DNA from: Bacteroidota bacterium
GTDB lineage: Bacteria > Bacteroidota > Bacteroidia > Chitinophagales > Chitinophagaceae
Direction: 5' to 3'
Assembly: GCA_947487525.1 (NCBI GenBank)
Contig: CANKWR010000013.1
Span: forward strand, 1 to 37,592
Length of the DNA: 37,592 nt
Shown here in pieces: positions 7,880 to 18,521 of the stretch (positions are counted from its first letter, which is position 1; each line of letters starts with the position of its first letter). Below the pieces are notes generated by a model, which saw nothing but the letters and a program-made list of their open reading frames with translations, searched no databases and was not told the DNA's origin. The position numbers and the translations under genes were made by a program.

Positions 7880-10800
7880 ATGTTTAAATATTTCAAATTT
7901 TTATTATTAATTGTAGGAGTAGTTTTATCATCTACTTCTTTTTCGCAAACTACAGTTCCGGATGGAATTTTATTTCAAGCAGTTGCGAGAGATGCCAATG
8001 GGAATGCCGCCGTTGCAAGAACGGTATATGCGAAGGTGGCTATTTTAAAAGGAACCGCTACTGGGGCTTCGGTGTATGCGGAAAGCTTTCAGGTAACTTC
8101 AACTGAAGAAGGAATTTTTACCATTGTCATTGGTAAAGGTACTAGAACTTCAGGTGCTGCTAATTTATTGGCGATTGATTGGGCCTCAGGTTTATATTTT
8201 ATGAATATTCAATTGGCGGTAGCACCCACTTTACCAGATCCAAATTGGAACCCAACCAATGAATATATTGATTTAGGTACTTCTCAATTTTGGAATGTAC
8301 CTTATGCTTTTGTTGCTGGAAGGGCCGCAGTGGCGGACTCCACATTATCCATAGGTACGATTGTGCCGAGTGTTAAAGGAGGTACGGGTGTAAATAATAA
8401 TGGTAAAACAATTTCTATTGCCAATAATATTATTACTAAAGGGGTAGGTGACTTAACCATCACAACTACGGCGGCTAGTAATGTTACTTTCCCAACAGCA
8501 GGCACTTTGGCTACTTTGGCTGGGATGGAGACGCTTACCAATAAAACAATCACTTCTCCATTATTAAATGGCCGACCAGTAACCATTACACAGGACACGG
8601 CTACTGCTGATAGTACCATTGCTACTACATTATTTGTATCGAAAAAAGTGAGCGCATTGGCAGCTGCTGCTGGTGCGACAGCAGGAGAAAAATTAAACTT
8701 ATCGGATACCTCGGCAATGCTTTCCAAAAGATTTGCACGAGATACAGTTTCTCTATCCAATAGAATTAATATAAAATTAGATTCAGCTCAAATACCAGGG
8801 ATTATTGCGCCGTATCTTCAATCGATTACGGGTGTAAAATATGCAGATACTGCAGCGATGCTATCCAATAGGTTTGCACGTGATACCGTTTCACTATCTA
8901 ATCGGATCAATTCATTGAGAGCTAGCTCCAGTGCTGACTTAGCAGCTGAAGTTGCAAGAGCCACGGCTGCTGAGAATGTTCAGAGTACCACTTTATCATT
9001 AGAAATTGCACGATCATTAAGTAAATCCATATCAGATTCTACAGCACTTGCAAGTAAAATTAGATCCGATTCTACTTCACTAAAAACTGCATTAAATACA
9101 GAAACTACAAGGGCTATTGCTGCTGAATTGCTAAAGCTAAATTTAGCCGATACTGCCGCCATGCTTTCCAATAGGTTTGCACGTGACACCGTTTCACTCT
9201 CCAATCGAATTAATCAATTAAGCGCAAGTGCAAGCGGTGACTTAGCTGCTGAAGTTGCACGAGCCACAGCTGCTGAAAATTTAATTGCCGCTAATTTGGC
9301 TGCAGAAACATTAAGGGCAAAAAATAAATCTACTGCTGATTCGGTTGCTGTTTATACGAAAATTGTTGCTGATTCAAATGTGTTGAGGACACTGATCAAT
9401 ACTGCGAATACCAATATTGCCAATAATCTTGCAAAAGAAAAAGCAGACTCACTTACACTCGCTTTAAGAATAGCTTCTAGTGAAAATAATATCGCGCTTA
9501 ATTCGGCGGATATCATCACTAATTTAAATAAAGAAAGAATTGACTCTACCTTACTAAGAAATTTAATCAATGTCAATACTTCCACGATTAATACGAATTT
9601 ATTAAAACAACAAACTGATTCATTAACACTTGCTACAAAACTAAGATCCGATTCAACTGCTTTGTATGCAAAATCAGTTGCTGATTCAACGGTATTAAGG
9701 GGTTTGATTAATACAAATATTAACGATATTAATACGAATACCACGAATATTGCCAACAATGCTATTAACATTAGCAACAACGCTACTAATATTGCAGCCA
9801 ATACAGCTGCAATTAACAATAGAGTTAGTTTTACGGATATGCCCGGCTTTTTGCTTCCCTATTTAAAAACGGACGACACATTAAATATGTTGGCCAATTA
9901 TAGGGATGCCATGATTGATCATAGTTTAAAAATTAATGCATTAATAGCGGATTCAGCTACCTTAATTGGACGCTTTGCTTTAAAAGAAAATTTAGCGAAT
10001 AAAAGTACAGATGTAAGTGCCGACGGAACATCGAACGTAAAATATCCATCCGTAAAAGCAGTTAAAGATTTTGTGGACAATGCGGTGGTAGTAGCAACTC
10101 CTGATGCGACAACAAGTTCAAAAGGTAAAATTCAATTAGCTGGGGATTTAACGGGCATCGCTGCATCGCCAACAGTAAACTCAGTTGGAGGGTCAAGTTC
10201 TACAACCATTCGTACAGCAGAGTTGTTAGCCAATGCTGCAACAGAAGCGAATACTGCCAATACAATTGTAAAAAGAGACGGGTCTGGTAATTTTAGTGCC
10301 GGCGTCATTACCGCTGGATTAACGGGTAATGTAACGGGCAATGTGACCGGGGATGTGACGGGTAATTTAACTGGCAATGCAAGTACTGCTACTAAATTAG
10401 CAGCAACTAAAAATATTTATGGCAATGCATTCGATGGAAGTACAGATTTGAACCAAGCAATTGCTGGAACCTATGGGGGAACTGGGATCAATAATGGCGA
10501 TAAAACAATTACACTTGGTGGCAATATTTTAACGGCAAGTGATTTTACAACTGTTGGAAATTATAGTACTACCTTAACAAGTACAGGTGTAACAAATATT
10601 ACTTTACCTACTACTGGCACTATCGCCACTTTAGCAGGTACGGAAACTTTTACCAATAAAACAATTGTTGATGTAAACTTAACGGGTGTTCCAACTGCAC
10701 CAACTGCAACATCAGGAACAAATACTAATCAAATTGCAACAACTGCATTTGTTTTGACTACCACTGCTGCTGCTACGCCCGATGCCTCCACTAGTTTAAA

Positions 10801-13800
10801 AGGAAAAATAAAATTAGCCGGTGATTTAACAGGGGTCGCAGATGCACCCACTGTTAACAGTGTTGGTGGTTCTACCTCCTCTACGATTCATGCTGCAGAA
10901 TTACTCGCTAATGCTGCAACTGATGCAAATATAAGTAGTACGATCGTTAAGAGAGATGCAAGTGGTAATTTTACTGCAGGCAATATAACTGCTTCACTTA
11001 ATGGTAATGTTACTGGAGATGTTACAGGAAATTTATTTGGGAATGCCAATACTGCTACAAAATTAGCTGCAACCAAAAATATTTATGGAAATGCATTTGA
11101 TGGCACTGCCGACTTAAATCAAGTGATTGCTGGAACTTATGGTGGAACTGGCGTGGACAATGGTAATAAAACCATTACTTTAGGTGGCAATATAGTTACT
11201 GCCAATAATTTTATTACGGTAGGTAATTTTAATACCACCCTAACTAGTACAGGCATTACCAATATTACTTTGCCCACGACTGGCACTATTGCAACCTTAG
11301 CGGGAACAGAGTCTTTGACCAATAAAATAATTAATGGAGTTACTTTAACTGCCGCTTCTACGGGATTTAACATTGCGGGTGGCACAAGTTCAAAATCACT
11401 TTCAATTACCGATAATGCAACTGTTTCAGGAACCAATACCGGTGATCAAACTATAGCGCTCACAGGAGATGTCACAGGTACAGGTACCGGAAGCTTTGCA
11501 GCCACTTTAGCAAATTCTGGTGTTACCAGTGGCGTATATGGTGGAGCCACTTCCGTTCCAACCATTACCGTGGATGCGAAAGGAAGAATTATTAGTGCTT
11601 CCAATACTACCATTACGGGTGTTTCATCCATTGGTTCTTTATTAGAAAGCGGAAAAATAATTGTGGGGGATGTAAGTAACCAAGCTGCTAAAGTAGATAT
11701 GAGTGGTGATATTACCATTGACAATACAGGAACTACTACTATTGGGGCAAATGCAATTACCACTTCTAAGATCTCAAATTCAAATGTCACTTATGCGAAA
11801 ATTCAAAATGTAAGTGCAAGCAATAAAGTGTTAGGTCGTGTAAGTTCGAGTGGAGGTGTTATTGAAGAAATTTCAACCATCGGTACAGGAAATGTAGTGA
11901 GAGCAATTAGTCCTGTATTGACAGGCACTCCTAAAGTACCCACTGCTACTTATCCTTCTAATGATAGTACCATTGCAAGTACAGAATATGTGACTACTGC
12001 AATTAATAATATTTCAGCTTCCTCGGTTTCTGGTGTTTTACCTGGTGCAAATGGCGGAACGGGCGTTGATAACACAGGAAAAACAATTACACTCGGTGGT
12101 AATTTGACAACAGCAGGAACCAATGTTTCCACTTCGGCTTCTATTAAATTTATTACTACAGATTCTACAGTATTGACCCTACCAACACGAGGTACTTTAG
12201 CAACCTTGAGTGATGTATCGGGAAGTTCTATTGGGGGTAGTCAAATAACGGGTATCATTAATCCAATTAATGGTGGTACGGGTGTTGCTAACTCTAATTC
12301 TACTTCGATTACATTAGGAGGTTCAATTAATGTAGGAGCAAATTTTACGACCACAGGTACCACTGGGTCAAATAATTCAGATATTACTTTAAAAACAACC
12401 GCACCCACTCAATTAATTTTACCCACTACTGGTACTTTAGTAACACTAGCGGGGGCGGAAACTTTGACGAATAAAACAATTGACGCTGCACTTAATACGA
12501 TAACTGGGATTTCAAATAGTAATTTAGATGCATCTGCAAATATTGAGGACACAAAACTAGCAACAATAACAACTGCCGGCAAAGTAGACAACACCGCTAC
12601 TACAGCTACTAAATTAAATACTGCCAATGCCATTGTCGCTAGAGATGCCAATGGCGCTTTTTCTGCGGGTATTATTACTGCAAGTTTAAATGGCAATGCA
12701 AGCACTGCTACAAAATTAGCTGCCACTAAAAATATATATGGAAATGCTTTTGATGGGACAGCTGATTTAACTGCCGTGATAGCGAGTACATTTGGTGGCA
12801 CAGGAAATGGATTTACAAAATTCACAGGTCCGAGTGGATCAGAAAAAACATTTACACTACCTGATGCAAATGCCACCATTTTAACCACCAATGCATTGGT
12901 CACAGTAGCGCAAGGGGGAACAGGTGCAGCTTCTGCTACGCAAAATTTTGTTTTTGCAGGTCCAGCAACGGGATCATCTGCGGGAGCACCTACTTTTAGA
13001 GCCTTAACTGCCGCAGATTTACCAGCAGGAAGTGGTTCTTATATCGCCAATCAAACTTCTCAACAAGCAAGTGCTAATTTTAATATTAGTGGTGATGGAA
13101 TAATTGGTGGTACATTAAGCGCAGGCACATTATCATTAACATCGGCATTAAGTATTGCGAATGGAGGTACTGGATTAACCGCTACCCCAACAAATGGTCA
13201 AATTGATATTGGTACAAGTTCTGGAACTTTTTCAAGAACAAACTTAACTGCAGGTACAGGTGTAACTATTACTAATGGGAATGGTGCAATCACTATTTCT
13301 GCAAGTGGTTCGGGCGGAACAGTAACCAATTTATCTCCCATTGCTATAAGTGCTAGTGGGAATACATTTTCTTCAACGGTTGCTAATGCCTCTACCACAC
13401 CAACACAGTCCATTATTATACCATTAGCTGCTCAATCGGGAACTACTGCTGGTTTATTAAGCAATGCTGACTACGCAACGTTTAATGCTAAGCAAAGCGC
13501 ACTAACTTTAGGAACGGGGGTACAAACTTTTTTAGCCACTCCTTCAAGTGCTAATTTATTGGCAGCAATGACCGATGAAACAGGAACGGGCAATATTGTT
13601 TTTGCTACTAATCCAACCTTAACCAATCCAACTTTTACAACGCCTACCTTAGGTGAAGCAACTGCTACTTCAATTACTTCTGGAACACTCAGTCTAACAA
13701 CACCATTGAGTGTAAGTAGTGGAGGTATTGGAGTAACTGCTGCAACACAAAATTTTGTTTTTGCAGGACCAGCGACTGGATCCACTGCAGGAACACCAGC

Positions 13801-14620
13801 ATTTAGAGCTTTAACTGCTGCAGATTTACCAGCGGGTAGTGGTTCTTATATTGCCAATCAAACCACACAACAATCAACATCTAATTTTAATATTAGCGGT
13901 AGCGGTGTGATTGGAACTTCATTAACTGCGGGCAGTTTAACTTTAACGACTGCCTTAAGTGTGGGAAATGGCGGAACGGGCGTAAATACTTTAGCAGCCA
14001 ACGCTGTATTAATCGGCAATGGAACAGGTGCTATACAAACACTGGCCCCAGGCACTACAGGAAATGTATTGGTTTCCAATGGTACCAATTGGGTTTCGCA
14101 AGCGGCACCTGCTTCGGGTGTTTCCACTGTTGGACCCATTAGCGCCACTTCCAATGCGAAAGGTGCCACCATTAGTGGAACCACTATTGCCTTAACACCT
14201 GCAGATGGATCTAATGGTGGTGTGGTGACAACGGCTGCTCAAACTTTTGCTGGAACAAAAACTTTTGCTGACGTTAATTTAAGTGGAGCGATAATTGGTT
14301 CCTCCACAGTGAGTTCAACCATTGCTGGTTTTAATGCTGCTTTGAGTCCGGTTACTGCTAATATCACTATTAGTTCAGCCAACGCAGCTACCTACAATGG
14401 CAAGGTGTTGGTTTGTTCAGGCAGTGCATTTACGGTTACTTTTGATAATACTGTCCCTGTTGGATTCTCCTGCATGATTTTACAATCCGATAATAATGTT
14501 GTTAGTTTTTCGGGAGCGAGTAATAGGTATAATTACACACAAACTTCAGGATTATATGCAATTGCAACTGCATTGTGTTATACAAGTGGCTCCATTTTAT
14601 TAACTGGTGATTTACAATAA
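7880..14620 (+). CDS. Giant secreted fibre with phage-tail-fibre-like repeats
   Basis: 2246 residues. A signal peptide ends near residue 23 (STSFSQ). Residues about 24-155 are an N-terminal domain (ILFQAVARDANGNAAVARTV ... YIDLGTSQFWNVPYAF) seen in many Bacteroidota surface proteins and nearly identical in the gene at 23716. Residues about 274-650 are coiled-coil-like, with repeats of DTAAMLSNRFARDTVSLSNR (about 276, 325 and 425) and Asn-rich heptads ending IAANTAAINNR. Residues about 717-2150 hold tail-fibre-type repeats: KGKIQLAGDLTG, TATKLAATKNIYGNAFDG, YGGTGVDNGNKTITLGGN, LPTTGTIATLAGTETFTNKT and IATTAFV. The last 90 residues form a separate, Cys-containing, beta-like domain. These repeats are known from phage tail fibres, but no other phage gene is near and there is a signal peptide, so this is more likely a cell-surface fibre or adhesin. 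I see no T9SS sorting domain. Confidence 0.85.
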   Translation: MFKYFKFLLLIVGVVLSSTSFSQTTVPDGILFQAVARDANGNAAVARTVYAKVAILKGTATGASVYAESFQVTSTEEGIFTIVIGKGTRTSGAANLLAIDWASGLYFMNIQLAVAPTLPDPNWNPTNEYIDLGTSQFWNVPYAFVAGRAAVADSTLSIGTIVPSVKGGTGVNNNGKTISIANNIITKGVGDLTITTTAASNVTFPTAGTLATLAGMETLTNKTITSPLLNGRPVTITQDTATADSTIATTLFVSKKVSALAAAAGATAGEKLNLSDTSAMLSKRFARDTVSLSNRINIKLDSAQIPGIIAPYLQSITGVKYADTAAMLSNRFARDTVSLSNRINSLRASSSADLAAEVARATAAENVQSTTLSLEIARSLSKSISDSTALASKIRSDSTSLKTALNTETTRAIAAELLKLNLADTAAMLSNRFARDTVSLSNRINQLSASASGDLAAEVARATAAENLIAANLAAETLRAKNKSTADSVAVYTKIVADSNVLRTLINTANTNIANNLAKEKADSLTLALRIASSENNIALNSADIITNLNKERIDSTLLRNLINVNTSTINTNLLKQQTDSLTLATKLRSDSTALYAKSVADSTVLRGLINTNINDINTNTTNIANNAINISNNATNIAANTAAINNRVSFTDMPGFLLPYLKTDDTLNMLANYRDAMIDHSLKINALIADSATLIGRFALKENLANKSTDVSADGTSNVKYPSVKAVKDFVDNAVVVATPDATTSSKGKIQLAGDLTGIAASPTVNSVGGSSSTTIRTAELLANAATEANTANTIVKRDGSGNFSAGVITAGLTGNVTGNVTGDVTGNLTGNASTATKLAATKNIYGNAFDGSTDLNQAIAGTYGGTGINNGDKTITLGGNILTASDFTTVGNYSTTLTSTGVTNITLPTTGTIATLAGTETFTNKTIVDVNLTGVPTAPTATSGTNTNQIATTAFVLTTTAAATPDASTSLKGKIKLAGDLTGVADAPTVNSVGGSTSSTIHAAELLANAATDANISSTIVKRDASGNFTAGNITASLNGNVTGDVTGNLFGNANTATKLAATKNIYGNAFDGTADLNQVIAGTYGGTGVDNGNKTITLGGNIVTANNFITVGNFNTTLTSTGITNITLPTTGTIATLAGTESLTNKIINGVTLTAASTGFNIAGGTSSKSLSITDNATVSGTNTGDQTIALTGDVTGTGTGSFAATLANSGVTSGVYGGATSVPTITVDAKGRIISASNTTITGVSSIGSLLESGKIIVGDVSNQAAKVDMSGDITIDNTGTTTIGANAITTSKISNSNVTYAKIQNVSASNKVLGRVSSSGGVIEEISTIGTGNVVRAISPVLTGTPKVPTATYPSNDSTIASTEYVTTAINNISASSVSGVLPGANGGTGVDNTGKTITLGGNLTTAGTNVSTSASIKFITTDSTVLTLPTRGTLATLSDVSGSSIGGSQITGIINPINGGTGVANSNSTSITLGGSINVGANFTTTGTTGSNNSDITLKTTAPTQLILPTTGTLVTLAGAETLTNKTIDAALNTITGISNSNLDASANIEDTKLATITTAGKVDNTATTATKLNTANAIVARDANGAFSAGIITASLNGNASTATKLAATKNIYGNAFDGTADLTAVIASTFGGTGNGFTKFTGPSGSEKTFTLPDANATILTTNALVTVAQGGTGAASATQNFVFAGPATGSSAGAPTFRALTAADLPAGSGSYIANQTSQQASANFNISGDGIIGGTLSAGTLSLTSALSIANGGTGLTATPTNGQIDIGTSSGTFSRTNLTAGTGVTITNGNGAITISASGSGGTVTNLSPIAISASGNTFSSTVANASTTPTQSIIIPLAAQSGTTAGLLSNADYATFNAKQSALTLGTGVQTFLATPSSANLLAAMTDETGTGNIVFATNPTLTNPTFTTPTLGEATATSITSGTLSLTTPLSVSSGGIGVTAATQNFVFAGPATGSTAGTPAFRALTAADLPAGSGSYIANQTTQQSTSNFNISGSGVIGTSLTAGSLTLTTALSVGNGGTGVNTLAANAVLIGNGTGAIQTLAPGTTGNVLVSNGTNWVSQAAPASGVSTVGPISATSNAKGATISGTTIALTPADGSNGGVVTTAAQTFAGTKTFADVNLSGAIIGSSTVSSTIAGFNAALSPVTANITISSANAATYNGKVLVCSGSAFTVTFDNTVPVGFSCMILQSDNNVVSFSGASNRYNYTQTSGLYAIATALCYTSGSILLTGDLQ

Positions 14621-14623
14621 AAT

Positions 14624-15346
14624 ATGAAAAAGCTTTTACCAATCATATTATTATTGATGCTGCATCAAAGCATTACTGCACAGGTAACATTGCCTAATTT
14701 GCAATCATTGCAATATGTGAATAGCAATTTGGGAAATGCCCTAAATTTTGATGGTACGGCGACCTATGCTATTGGTAAAGTATACTTACAGGACTCTTTA
14801 ACGGATTTTACCTTTGAATTTTGGGTAAAAAATACGGGAGCAGATGGGGCCAATGATAGAATCTTCACCTCTATTTTAAATAATGCATTAGAGATTGGAA
14901 AAAACGGCACACAATTAAAATTATTGGCTACTGATTTAGGCGGCCCATCTACCTGGCAAACAGTTTGTACACTTGAACTAAATACATGGGTACATATTGC
15001 CATAGTGAGGAGTGGGACCAATTTAAAAGTGTATAAAAATGCAGCTTTAGTTCAAACCTATACCGTAGATGGGGTTTCTACTTTACCTAGTTTTTTTAGA
15101 CTCGGTTCCAATATAAATGGAACAGGGGAGAATGGAAATTTTTCAATCGACGAAATGAGAATTTGGAAAATAGCAATTGCCACAAACTTTATTCAGAAAT
15201 ACATGTACTCAAGTATCAATCCAAATTCAACATCTGATCAGAACCCATCGACAAAATTGGTTTTGTATTATCGTTTTGATCAAGGTGAATTCGGTGGCAA
15301 TAATGCCAATGAACTTGGCTTATACAATTCAGCAACTAGTAATTAA
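14624..15346 (+). CDS. Secreted LamG/concanavalin-like protein
   Basis: 240 residues with a signal peptide ending near residue 20 (HQSITAQ). Residues about 40-190 form a LamG-type jelly roll: ALNFDGTATYAIG, FTFEFWVKNTG, NTWVHIAIVRSGTNLKVYKN, GENGNFSIDEMRIWK. These domains usually bind sugars or proteins outside the cell. The tail (LVLYYRFDQGEFGGNNANEL) is the usual continuation in larger Bacteroidota proteins, but here the frame stops soon after, with no sorting domain. The protein may therefore be a cut-down form, or it may stay in the periplasm. It starts 3 bases after the giant fibre gene and ends 4 bases before the first FGE-like gene, so it is firmly inside the operon. Confidence 0.8.
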   Translation: MKKLLPIILLLMLHQSITAQVTLPNLQSLQYVNSNLGNALNFDGTATYAIGKVYLQDSLTDFTFEFWVKNTGADGANDRIFTSILNNALEIGKNGTQLKLLATDLGGPSTWQTVCTLELNTWVHIAIVRSGTNLKVYKNAALVQTYTVDGVSTLPSFFRLGSNINGTGENGNFSIDEMRIWKIAIATNFIQKYMYSSINPNSTSDQNPSTKLVLYYRFDQGEFGGNNANELGLYNSATSN

Positions 15347-15350
15347 TAAT

Positions 15351-16883
15351 ATGAAAAAAACAATTTATTTAATTATCCTACTATTCATAACTAGTACTTC
15401 TTTTGCTAACAATTTAGTGATTGGCAATCCTAGTTATAGTAGTGCGAACAATACTTTAACCTTTACCATCAAATGGGACAATAGTTGGAGAGTCAATGGG
15501 GTAAGTGGCCCCAACAATTATGATGCCGTTTGGGTTTTTGTAAAAAGGCAGCCCTGTGCTGCCAATGGAATTTGGTCACATGCTTTATTAAGCACTACCT
15601 CGAATGATCATTCAGTCACTGGTAGTTTTAATTTAGTTGCGGATGCAGTTTCAGATGGCATGGGTGTTTTTATTCATAGAAATGTTTCTGCCAATAACCA
15701 AATTGGGTCATTAACAAGCACCAGTAGTGTTACCATTAAATTATCAGGCACCTACAATCCTGCGTTAATTGGATCCAGTACGAATGCTGACAATTTCAGA
15801 GTGATTGGTATTGAAATGGTGTATGTACCACAGGGTAATTTTTATTTGGGGGATGGTCGTTCTTCGAATTCAAGTAATTTTTCGGCAGGTAACACCATTG
15901 GTGCGGTACAAATTACGAGTACTACACAAGCCAATGGAATAGGGGCCTATAATAACTATGTAAGTAATCCAGTATATGGATGCTTTGTGCCACTTCCAAG
16001 TACTTACCCGACAGGTTATGATGGTTTTTATTGTATGAAGTATGAAATTAACCAACAACAAATGGTTGATTATTTAAACACGCTTAATTATACTCAACAA
16101 GCTGCAAGACTTGCCGTATGGGGAGCAAGGTATCCGAATGTTACCAACACTTATTTTACCAATGCTTCCAATTACAGACAAATGATTAAAGTAGCAACGG
16201 CTGGAACAAATAATACAGTCCCCGCAGTATTTGGATTAGATAATGTATGGAATGCTTACATAGCAGCTGGTTACTTAAACTGGCAGGATTTAACTTCCTA
16301 TTTAGATTGGTCAGGACTTAGACCCATGACTGAATTTGAATTTGAAAAAGCATGTAGAGGAACTTTAAATCCAGTAGCTTATGAATTTCCTTGGGGAACT
16401 ACAGCAATGAATACAAGTAGTGGAGGCATGAATAATGCAAACACCATTAATGAAACCATGAATATGGTGATGGAAGGAATTGTTCATTTTAATTGGGATG
16501 GAGGTCCGATGCGTTCGGGTTTTGCTGCAACTTCAAATTCAAATAGACTGCAAGCAGCTGCAACTTTTTATGGTATCATGGAAATGGCGGGTAACGTTGT
16601 GGAGCAATGTGTAGGTGGCGGCACAGGGTACAATTTTTCTACGTTTACAACAGTCAATGGAGATGGTGCTTTAACAACAAGGGGCTTGGCAAATGTAAAT
16701 GGATGGCCAACTGACGGGGGTACTTCATCGGGCACCATTTTAAAAGGAGGCGGTTTTTATACCAATGGAGGACAAACTGCACAAATGATGGTTTCAGATA
16801 GACAATTTTATGGAGGAGATAATAGAAACCTAAGTAATACGAGAGATAGAAATATAGGAGGAAGGGGAGTTAGAAGTTATTAA
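15351..16883 (+). CDS. Secreted FGE/SUMF1-fold protein, copy 1, lacking catalytic cysteines
   Basis: 510 residues from ATG at 15351. The frame is open further upstream, but only 15351 begins with a signal peptide (KKTIYLIILLFITSTSFA). Residues about 20-150 are a beta-rich domain shared by all three copies (LTFTIKWDNSW, DAVWVFVKRQ, DAVSDGMGVF). Residues about 155-510 are a formylglycine-generating-enzyme/sulfatase-modifying-factor fold: MVYVPQGNFYLGDG (156), FYCMKYEINQ (226), LRPMTEFEFEKACRG (322), PWGTT, YGIMEMAGNVVEQ (407) and the end GRGVRSY. The motif that carries the two active-site cysteines in true FGE reads GGGFYTNGGQTAQMMVSDRQ here, with no cysteine, so enzymatic sulfatase activation is unlikely. 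T9SS components GldK and GldJ use the same fold without that activity. There is no lipobox, so it is not a simple GldK. Confidence 0.85.
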   Translation: MKKTIYLIILLFITSTSFANNLVIGNPSYSSANNTLTFTIKWDNSWRVNGVSGPNNYDAVWVFVKRQPCAANGIWSHALLSTTSNDHSVTGSFNLVADAVSDGMGVFIHRNVSANNQIGSLTSTSSVTIKLSGTYNPALIGSSTNADNFRVIGIEMVYVPQGNFYLGDGRSSNSSNFSAGNTIGAVQITSTTQANGIGAYNNYVSNPVYGCFVPLPSTYPTGYDGFYCMKYEINQQQMVDYLNTLNYTQQAARLAVWGARYPNVTNTYFTNASNYRQMIKVATAGTNNTVPAVFGLDNVWNAYIAAGYLNWQDLTSYLDWSGLRPMTEFEFEKACRGTLNPVAYEFPWGTTAMNTSSGGMNNANTINETMNMVMEGIVHFNWDGGPMRSGFAATSNSNRLQAAATFYGIMEMAGNVVEQCVGGGTGYNFSTFTTVNGDGALTTRGLANVNGWPTDGGTSSGTILKGGGFYTNGGQTAQMMVSDRQFYGGDNRNLSNTRDRNIGGRGVRSY

Positions 16884-16987
16884 ATTAATCCACTAATAAA
16901 TAGTAGTGATTTTACAAAATTGGATGATTGAAAATGAAATTTAGAAATATGAAACAAAAAATTATGAAAACATACAAAATGATAAAT

Positions 16988-18499
16988 ATGAAGCAAGTTT
17001 ATTTACTCCTTGTAGCCAGTTTGCTTTTTATATCGCAGGCTATGGCTAATAACTTGGTAATATCAGGTACACCAAGTTATTCATCAGCAAATCAGACCCT
17101 AACATTTACCATGGCTTGGGATAATAGCTGGTGTATTAATGCTGGACCAACCAATTGGGATGCGGTTTGGATTTTTGTTAAAAGACAAAATTGTTCAGGC
17201 ACCAACAATTGGGTACATCAAAAATTAAGCACAACAGATGGTGACCATCTTGCAAAATTAGCAAGCAATAGTGCTACATCAACAGATGTGGAAGTGGATG
17301 CCGTGAGTGACGGTATGGGTGTATTTGTTAGACGAATTGGAACGAATGTAGTAGGGAATGTTCCCTCTCAAGTGGTGACCATAAAATTAGCAGGAACGAA
17401 CCCTTCAATTACCACAAGTAATACTGATAATTTCGAAGTGATTGGGGTGGAAATGGTGTATGTTCCTCAAGGACAATTTTATCTTGGTGATGGCCGTGCA
17501 ACCAATAGTACTAATTTTTCGGCTGGTACCGCATCTCAACCAGTTTTAGTTACTTCTACAACTCAGACTAATGGAATTGGTTCAGCAATTAATTATACTA
17601 GTTCAACCGCTTATGGTTGTCCGGTTCCTTTGCCTTCCACTTTTCCATTAGGATTTAATGGTTTTTATTGTATGAAGTATGAAGCAACTATCGGAGTTTT
17701 TGCAGAATTCGCAAATACTTTAACCTATGATCAACAAACTTCACATATGGTGGAAGTGGGTGGCGGATCAAATTTACCCAATGTAGTTGGGGCTCATTTT
17801 GACTGCGGAAACTGTTGGGCTATGTGGACAAGAGTGAGTACAGCTGGAACATACAATACAGTAGCTGCCACATTCACTCCTCAATTTCCATATCAAGTGG
17901 AAGGTAATTTATCATGGAGAACAGCTGCGGCATTTTTAGATTGGTCCGGATTGAGACCCATGACAGAATTTGAATTTGAAAAAGCATGTAGAGGTACTTT
18001 AAACCCAGTAGCAAATGAATATCCTTGGGGATCTACAACAATAAATATGGTTCAATTGGGAAGTAACTATGGGGATCCCAATGCAAATGCCGGTATTGTT
18101 GAAGGACCTTGTTTTTATGGTGGGTGGGATGGTTCACCACAAAGACCTGGCGCATTTGCAAAATCAACTACGAATAGAACACAATCAGGAGCAACTTATT
18201 ATGGTATCATGGATATGGCTGGCAATGTTTCCGAACAATGTATCGGAGGTTCTGGCTTTGATTATTCAGGATTTACTAACGTAAATGGAGATGGTGTTTT
18301 ATCCGCAACGGGTTATGCAAATACAACTGGCTGGCCTTCTGCAGGAGGAAATAATTCAGGCACGACTACTAGGGGTGGTTGGATGAACAGTAATAACGTA
18401 ATTTATCAACAAACTTCAGATAGAAGTTTTTATAATGGAGATTCAAGAAATGCAGGCCGTAATAAATATATGGGTGCAAGAGGTGTTCGTACATACTAA
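16988..18499 (+). CDS. Secreted FGE/SUMF1-fold protein, copy 2, lacking catalytic cysteines
   Basis: 503 residues if started at ATG 16988, which gives a normal signal peptide (KQVYLLLVASLLFISQAMA). In-frame starts further upstream (TTG 16928, ATG 16934, 16949, 16964) would add up to 20 basic residues and cannot be excluded. The architecture matches copy 1: the N-terminal beta domain (LTFTMAWDNSW, DAVWIFVKRQ, DAVSDGMGVF), then MVYVPQGQFYLGDG (about 156), FYCMKYEAT, LRPMTEFEFEKACRG (about 321), YGIMDMAGNVSEQ (about 405) and the end GARGVRTY. The catalytic-Cys region reads RGGWMNSNNVIYQQTSDRS, with no cysteine. The middle has a local insertion containing HFDCGNCW, absent from the other copies. 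Its partners are unknown; a binding or scaffold role is more likely than an enzyme role. Confidence 0.83.
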   Translation: MKQVYLLLVASLLFISQAMANNLVISGTPSYSSANQTLTFTMAWDNSWCINAGPTNWDAVWIFVKRQNCSGTNNWVHQKLSTTDGDHLAKLASNSATSTDVEVDAVSDGMGVFVRRIGTNVVGNVPSQVVTIKLAGTNPSITTSNTDNFEVIGVEMVYVPQGQFYLGDGRATNSTNFSAGTASQPVLVTSTTQTNGIGSAINYTSSTAYGCPVPLPSTFPLGFNGFYCMKYEATIGVFAEFANTLTYDQQTSHMVEVGGGSNLPNVVGAHFDCGNCWAMWTRVSTAGTYNTVAATFTPQFPYQVEGNLSWRTAAAFLDWSGLRPMTEFEFEKACRGTLNPVANEYPWGSTTINMVQLGSNYGDPNANAGIVEGPCFYGGWDGSPQRPGAFAKSTTNRTQSGATYYGIMDMAGNVSEQCIGGSGFDYSGFTNVNGDGVLSATGYANTTGWPSAGGNNSGTTTRGGWMNSNNVIYQQTSDRSFYNGDSRNAGRNKYMGARGVRTY

Positions 18500-18521
18500 T
18501 TGAAAAACAGAAAAAACTTTT

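Noticed and set aside
14624..15346. LamG gene as a frameshifted pseudogene
   Set aside because: The frame is intact through the whole LamG fold, and the following gene begins at once with its own signal peptide; the short tail is odd but not proof of damage.
15177..15350. Upstream start for the first FGE-like gene
   Set aside because: It overlaps the LamG gene by 170 bases; ATG 15351 starts directly at a signal peptide four bases after the LamG stop.
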